Source: Fervidobacterium pennivorans DSM 9078
GTDB lineage: Bacteria; Thermotogota; Thermotogae; Thermotogales; Fervidobacteriaceae
Length of the DNA stretch: 64,000 nt
Direction: 5' to 3'
NCBI RefSeq assembly: GCF_000235405.2
Contig: NC_017095.1
Span: 1,079,501 to 1,143,500, forward strand
The position numbers and the translations under genes are program-made. Positions 61,146 to 64,000 of this stretch are shown piece after piece; the first letter of the stretch is position 1; each line of letters starts with the position of its first letter. The notes beneath the pieces are model-generated. The model was not told the origin of the DNA, did not search any database, and worked only from the letters and a program-made list of their open reading frames with translations.

Positions 61146-61174
61146 ATTATACCACAAAACCCAGGTTCTTGCAC
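61146..61174 (-). promoter_or_regulatory. Promoter of the 61106-to-gyrB transcript (minus strand)
   Basis: Minus-strand TGGTATAAT (TATAAT at 61151 down to 61146), an extended -10 of the same form as the fliF promoter. It lies 40 nt before the 51-aa gene. Confidence 0.5.
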
Positions 61175-61228
61175 CGACTGACAGATTAATATTCTTAGGC
61201 TCAGGTTAAGAAAGGTAAACAAAAAGTA

Positions 61229-61261
61229 AAAAATGGGCTACGCAAACTGTAGCCCATTTTA
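61229..61261 (-). terminator. Intrinsic terminator after the aminotransferase gene
   Basis: AAAATGGGCTAC (61230-61241) pairs perfectly with GTAGCCCATTTT (61249-61260) around a 7-nt loop. On the minus strand it is followed by TTTTTTA. It ends the gcv-aminotransferase transcript. Confidence 0.88.
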
Positions 61262-61317
61262 CATTTTAATCCTGTCTTTTTTTCGTTACGTTTTGCTTTT
61301 TGCCCTTTAATGTTGTT

Positions 61318-62448
61318 TTATGCTTGCTGTTTAATAAACTCGCCCAATCTTCTCATACCCTCTTCTATTTTTTCCACTGATGTAGCAAAACTGATTCTCA
61401 CAAAACCTGGCATCTCAAACGCACTACCTGGAACTGTTGCAACCAATTTTTCTGAAAGTAGCTGCCTACAAAATTCTTCATCGTTACCATTGACTTTGAA
61501 GAAAAGGTAAAACGCACCTTTCGGCTCAACAAATTCTAATCCGTAATCTTTTGCAAATCTCAGTATAACCTCTCTTCGCTTTTTGAATTCCTCAATCATG
61601 GAAGCATTATCCGTGTTACATGCCTCTATTGCCGCGTATTGAGCTGGGGTATTTATATTCGAACTAACATGACTCTGGATTTTGGAAATCCTCTTTTTTA
61701 TCTCTTTGTTCTTAGTTGCCGTGTAACCTACACGCCAACCTGTCATCGCATGGGATTTACTGAATGCGTTGACGTATATAAGTAGTTCATCCTTTACAAG
61801 CCCATACATAGAAATGTGTTTTCCTTCGTAAACGAGGTCATCATATACTTCATCACTAATAACAAATATGTTTCTCTCATTCGCTATCGTTGCAATGAGT
61901 TCAAGCGTTTCTTTATCATATATGCCACCCGTTGGATTGTTTGGTGAATTCACAAGTATGGCTTTAGTCTTATCCGTTATGTGCGATATGATTTCCTCTT
62001 TTGTAGGGATGAAACCATTTTCGAATCGCGTCCTGACAATCACTGGTTTACCTCTTGCTAACAGCACCTGCGGAACATAACTAACCCACAACGGAGCAAA
62101 CATCAGAACTTCGTCATTTTCTTCAAGTATTGCAGAAAAAGCGTTGAAGAGTGCCTGTTTACCACCGTTGCTAACAACAATCTCATCAGAAGAATATGAC
62201 ACACCCTTCTTTTCTTTCAAATATTTCGATATCGCTTCACGCAGTTGAGGTATACCGTTGCTATCTGTGTACTTTGTGAACCCTTTTTGCAAAGCTTCGA
62301 TAGCTTTATCAACTATGTTTTTCGGTGTCGGAAAATCTGGCTCTCCCACGGTAAAGTTAATTACGTCTTTGCCTTCAGATAAGAGCTTTTTTGCAAGTGC
62401 ATCAATCTCCAGTGTTTTTGACGGTGCTATACATTCTGTAGGATGCAT
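61318..62448 (-). CDS. Class I/II aminotransferase, probable aspartate aminotransferase
   Basis: A 376-aa PLP fold-type I enzyme. 'FTVGEPDFPTPKNIVDKA', 'KYTDSNGIPQLREAI', 'NSPNNPTGGIYDKETLELIA' and the PLP Lys in 'NAFSKSHAMTGWRVGY' are conserved, and 'FVRISFATS' holds the carboxylate-binding Arg. The group includes aspartate and related aminotransferases. GGTGG precedes ATG 62448. The N-terminus is a little short for the family. Confidence 0.9.
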   Translation of the reverse strand: MHPTECIAPSKTLEIDALAKKLLSEGKDVINFTVGEPDFPTPKNIVDKAIEALQKGFTKYTDSNGIPQLREAISKYLKEKKGVSYSSDEIVVSNGGKQALFNAFSAILEENDEVLMFAPLWVSYVPQVLLARGKPVIVRTRFENGFIPTKEEIISHITDKTKAILVNSPNNPTGGIYDKETLELIATIANERNIFVISDEVYDDLVYEGKHISMYGLVKDELLIYVNAFSKSHAMTGWRVGYTATKNKEIKKRISKIQSHVSSNINTPAQYAAIEACNTDNASMIEEFKKRREVILRFAKDYGLEFVEPKGAFYLFFKVNGNDEEFCRQLLSEKLVATVPGSAFEMPGFVRISFATSVEKIEEGMRRLGEFIKQQA

Positions 62449-62484
62449 TTGATAACACCACCTATGTACGTTTTGCTGTTTATC

Positions 62485-63918
62485 TTACTTTTTGTATCTG
62501 AATATTGGGAACTTCGTTGCAGAAACATCATCTAACCTTTTAACAGGTGTTGTGTATGGAGCTTTCTTAACAAGCTCAGGATTGCTGTGAGCTTCTTCGT
62601 AAATCTTTTCCATGATTTCCACAAACCTGTCAAGAGTCATTTTGCTTTCGGTTTCGGTTGGTTCTATCATCATCGCTTCGTGAACGATAAGTGGGAAGTA
62701 AATAGTAGGCGCGTGCATTCCGTAATCAAGTATTCTCTTTGCAATATCTAGTGTTTTCACACCTGTTTTCTTTGCAAATTCCTCGTTGTCGATTACGAAT
62801 TCATGCATGCAAATCCTATCGTATGCAACTTTGTAAAGTCTTGAGAGCTTCTTTCTCAAATAATTTGCATTAAGAACAGCCATATCACTTACGTGTTTAA
62901 GCCCTTTATTTCCCATAGTTAGAATATAAGTGTATGCCTTAACCATCACTAGGAAATTACCGTAGAAGCTGCGCACCATACCTATAGATTTTGGTAAATT
63001 GTAGTCCAAATCGTATCCACTTTCCGTCTTTTTCACAATAGGCACGGGTAGGTAAGGTGCCAAATGTTTTTTAACACCTATTGGACCACTTCCAGGTCCA
63101 CCCATGCCATGTGGTGTGCTGAACGTTTTGTGGAGATTCAGATGAACAATATCGAATCCCATATCTCCGGGACGAGTTCTACCCATAATTGCATTCAGGT
63201 TTGCTCCATCGTAGTAAAGTAATGCACCAACTTCGTGTGCCATCCTCGCTATTTCAAGTATGTCTTTTTCAAAAAGGCCCAATGTATTTGGGTTTGTAAG
63301 CATTATTACAGCAACGCTGTCGTCCAGGTGTGCTTTCAACTCATCAAGGTTTACACAGCCATCTTCGCCAGATTTTAATTCAATAACCTCAAATCCCGCC
63401 ATCGCAGCGGATGCAGGGTTCGTTCCGTGCGCACTATCTGGAACGAGCACTTTTCTTCTCTTTTCAAGTTCGCCTTTATCTTCAAAATAAGCTCTTGCAA
63501 CCAAAAGTCCTGTCAGCTCTCCATGTGCACCCGCTGCTGGTTGGAGCGTCATATCATCGGTCCCTGTTATCTCACAAAGCAGTTCCTTTAAATGCCCCAT
63601 GAGTTTTATCGCACCAGTAATTGTTTCCCTTGGCTGGAATGGATGGAGATTTGTGAAGAGTGCTGCCATGTCTTCATTAATCTTTGGATTGTACTTCATC
63701 GTGCAAGAACCGAGAGGATAGAAACCTCTATCAACCGAGTAATTCTTAAGTGCAAGGTCTGTGTAATGCCTTACAACATCCACTTCGGATACTTCAGGAA
63801 GCATTGGAGGTTCTTTCCTCAGTAAGTGTTCAGGGATTTCACATTTAACCTCTTCGATATCGTAAACAGGTAATTCGTAACCTTTCCTACCTTGAACGGA
63901 TTTTTCAAAGATTGTCAT
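62485..63918 (-). CDS. gcvPB: Glycine dehydrogenase (decarboxylating) subunit 2
   Basis: A 477-aa PLP subunit of the glycine cleavage P-protein. '[20 protein letters not shown]' opens the conserved part, the PLP Lys is in '[16 protein letters not shown]', and '[16 protein letters not shown]' and '[13 protein letters not shown]' are typical. The P-protein is split into two subunits here, as in many thermophiles. It overlaps gcvPA by 3 nt. Confidence 0.96.
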   Translation of the reverse strand: MTIFEKSVQGRKGYELPVYDIEEVKCEIPEHLLRKEPPMLPEVSEVDVVRHYTDLALKNYSVDRGFYPLGSCTMKYNPKINEDMAALFTNLHPFQPRETITGAIKLMGHLKELLCEITGTDDMTLQPAAGAHGELTGLLVARAYFEDKGELEKRRKVLVPDSAHGTNPASAAMAGFEVIELKSGEDGCVNLDELKAHLDDSVAVIMLTNPNTLGLFEKDILEIARMAHEVGALLYYDGANLNAIMGRTRPGDMGFDIVHLNLHKTFSTPHGMGGPGSGPIGVKKHLAPYLPVPIVKKTESGYDLDYNLPKSIGMVRSFYGNFLVMVKAYTYILTMGNKGLKHVSDMAVLNANYLRKKLSRLYKVAYDRICMHEFVIDNEEFAKKTGVKTLDIAKRILDYGMHAPTIYFPLIVHEAMMIEPTETESKMTLDRFVEIMEKIYEEAHSNPELVKKAPYTTPVKRLDDVSATKFPIFRYKK

Positions 63919-64000
63919 TTTGACATCACCTCAACAAGTTTCATCATGGATGTCTTGGTGTTAACTTCCGTTGCACAAACAAGCGCGCTCGGTCCAAGTG
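63915..64000 (-). CDS. gcvPA: Glycine dehydrogenase subunit 1, C-terminal end (partial)
   Basis: Only the last 27 residues are in the window ('[20 protein letters not shown]'). The TGA stop overlaps the gcvPB ATG (ATGA). Position before gcvPB and the 'CATEVNTK' region, usual at the end of GcvPA, support the call; the rest lies beyond the window. Confidence 0.75.
   Translation of the reverse strand, partial: LGPSALVCATEVNTKTSMMKLVEVMSK

Noticed and set aside
1-64000. CRISPR array
   Set aside because: I saw no regularly spaced short direct repeats; the only long repeat is the 514-bp ABC segment.

Overview
The window looks like a chromosomal segment of a Thermotogota bacterium, most likely Fervidobacterium or a close relative. 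This rests on the AT-rich coding style, a Thermotoga-type GlcNAc catabolic set (ROK kinase, SIS-type NagB-II, NagA), a diderm-type flagellar set (FliF, FliG, FlgA, FlgH, FlgI, rod-binding FlgJ, FliS) and the character of the housekeeping proteins. It is judged by reading; no database search was possible.

Layout: (1) 1-6656, an amino-sugar utilisation cluster: the tail of a protein with a CBM9-like domain, a DUF4127 protein, ROK kinase, RpiR regulator, SIS deaminase/isomerase and NagA. (2) 6720-13512, a small DUF6485 protein and MoxR, facing a convergent DUF58/DUF4129 pair, then a divergent exported WD40 protein. (3) 13574-16108, Nudix, an unknown gene, fliS, a small membrane protein, cheW and tRNA-Val. 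(4) 16162-28695, a long minus-strand series: DUF5693, RluA-type synthase, MTA/SAH nucleosidase, cheX, rbgA, pyrH, an SMC-like ATPase with an unknown partner, phoH, a DEDDh exonuclease, fliG, fliF. (5) 28823-36041, plus strand: yceD-rpmF-plsX-glmS, clpX, tsaD and a divergent DnaN-like clamp protein. (6) 35997-39094, minus strand: flgJ-flgI-flgH-flgA. (7) 39245-45642, a compact plus-strand cluster of CrtQ-like glycosyltransferase, PlsY-like acyltransferase, small exported protein, Rieske non-heme iron oxygenase, SnoaL-like protein, SDR and CrtI-like FAD oxidoreductase. (8) about 45828-54441, a mosaic island that is less AT-rich than the core: aldo/keto reductase remnant, unknown 527-aa protein, complete IS21-family element, truncated AT-rich reading frame, two tandem ABC exporter half-transporters sharing a near-identical 514-bp segment, and a broken third ABC gene. 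(9) 54531-64000, minus strand: gyrB, dciA-like, class IV aminotransferase, mtaB, CBS protein, PfkB kinase, degenerate PstB-like ATPase, a 51-aa basic protein, aspartate-type aminotransferase, gcvPB and the end of gcvPA.

The best candidates for something undescribed are the 39.2-45.6 kb cluster (a carotenoid- or lipid-like pathway with an apparent O2-using Rieske enzyme in what should be an anaerobe, without a phytoene synthase), the divergent sliding-clamp paralogue next to tsaD, the SMC-like ATPase with a membrane hairpin and an unrecognised partner, and the PstB-like ATPase that has lost nearly every hydrolysis motif. The 45.8-54.4 kb island records transfer (probably from a Thermotoga-like donor), decay, and apparent gene conversion between tandem exporters.
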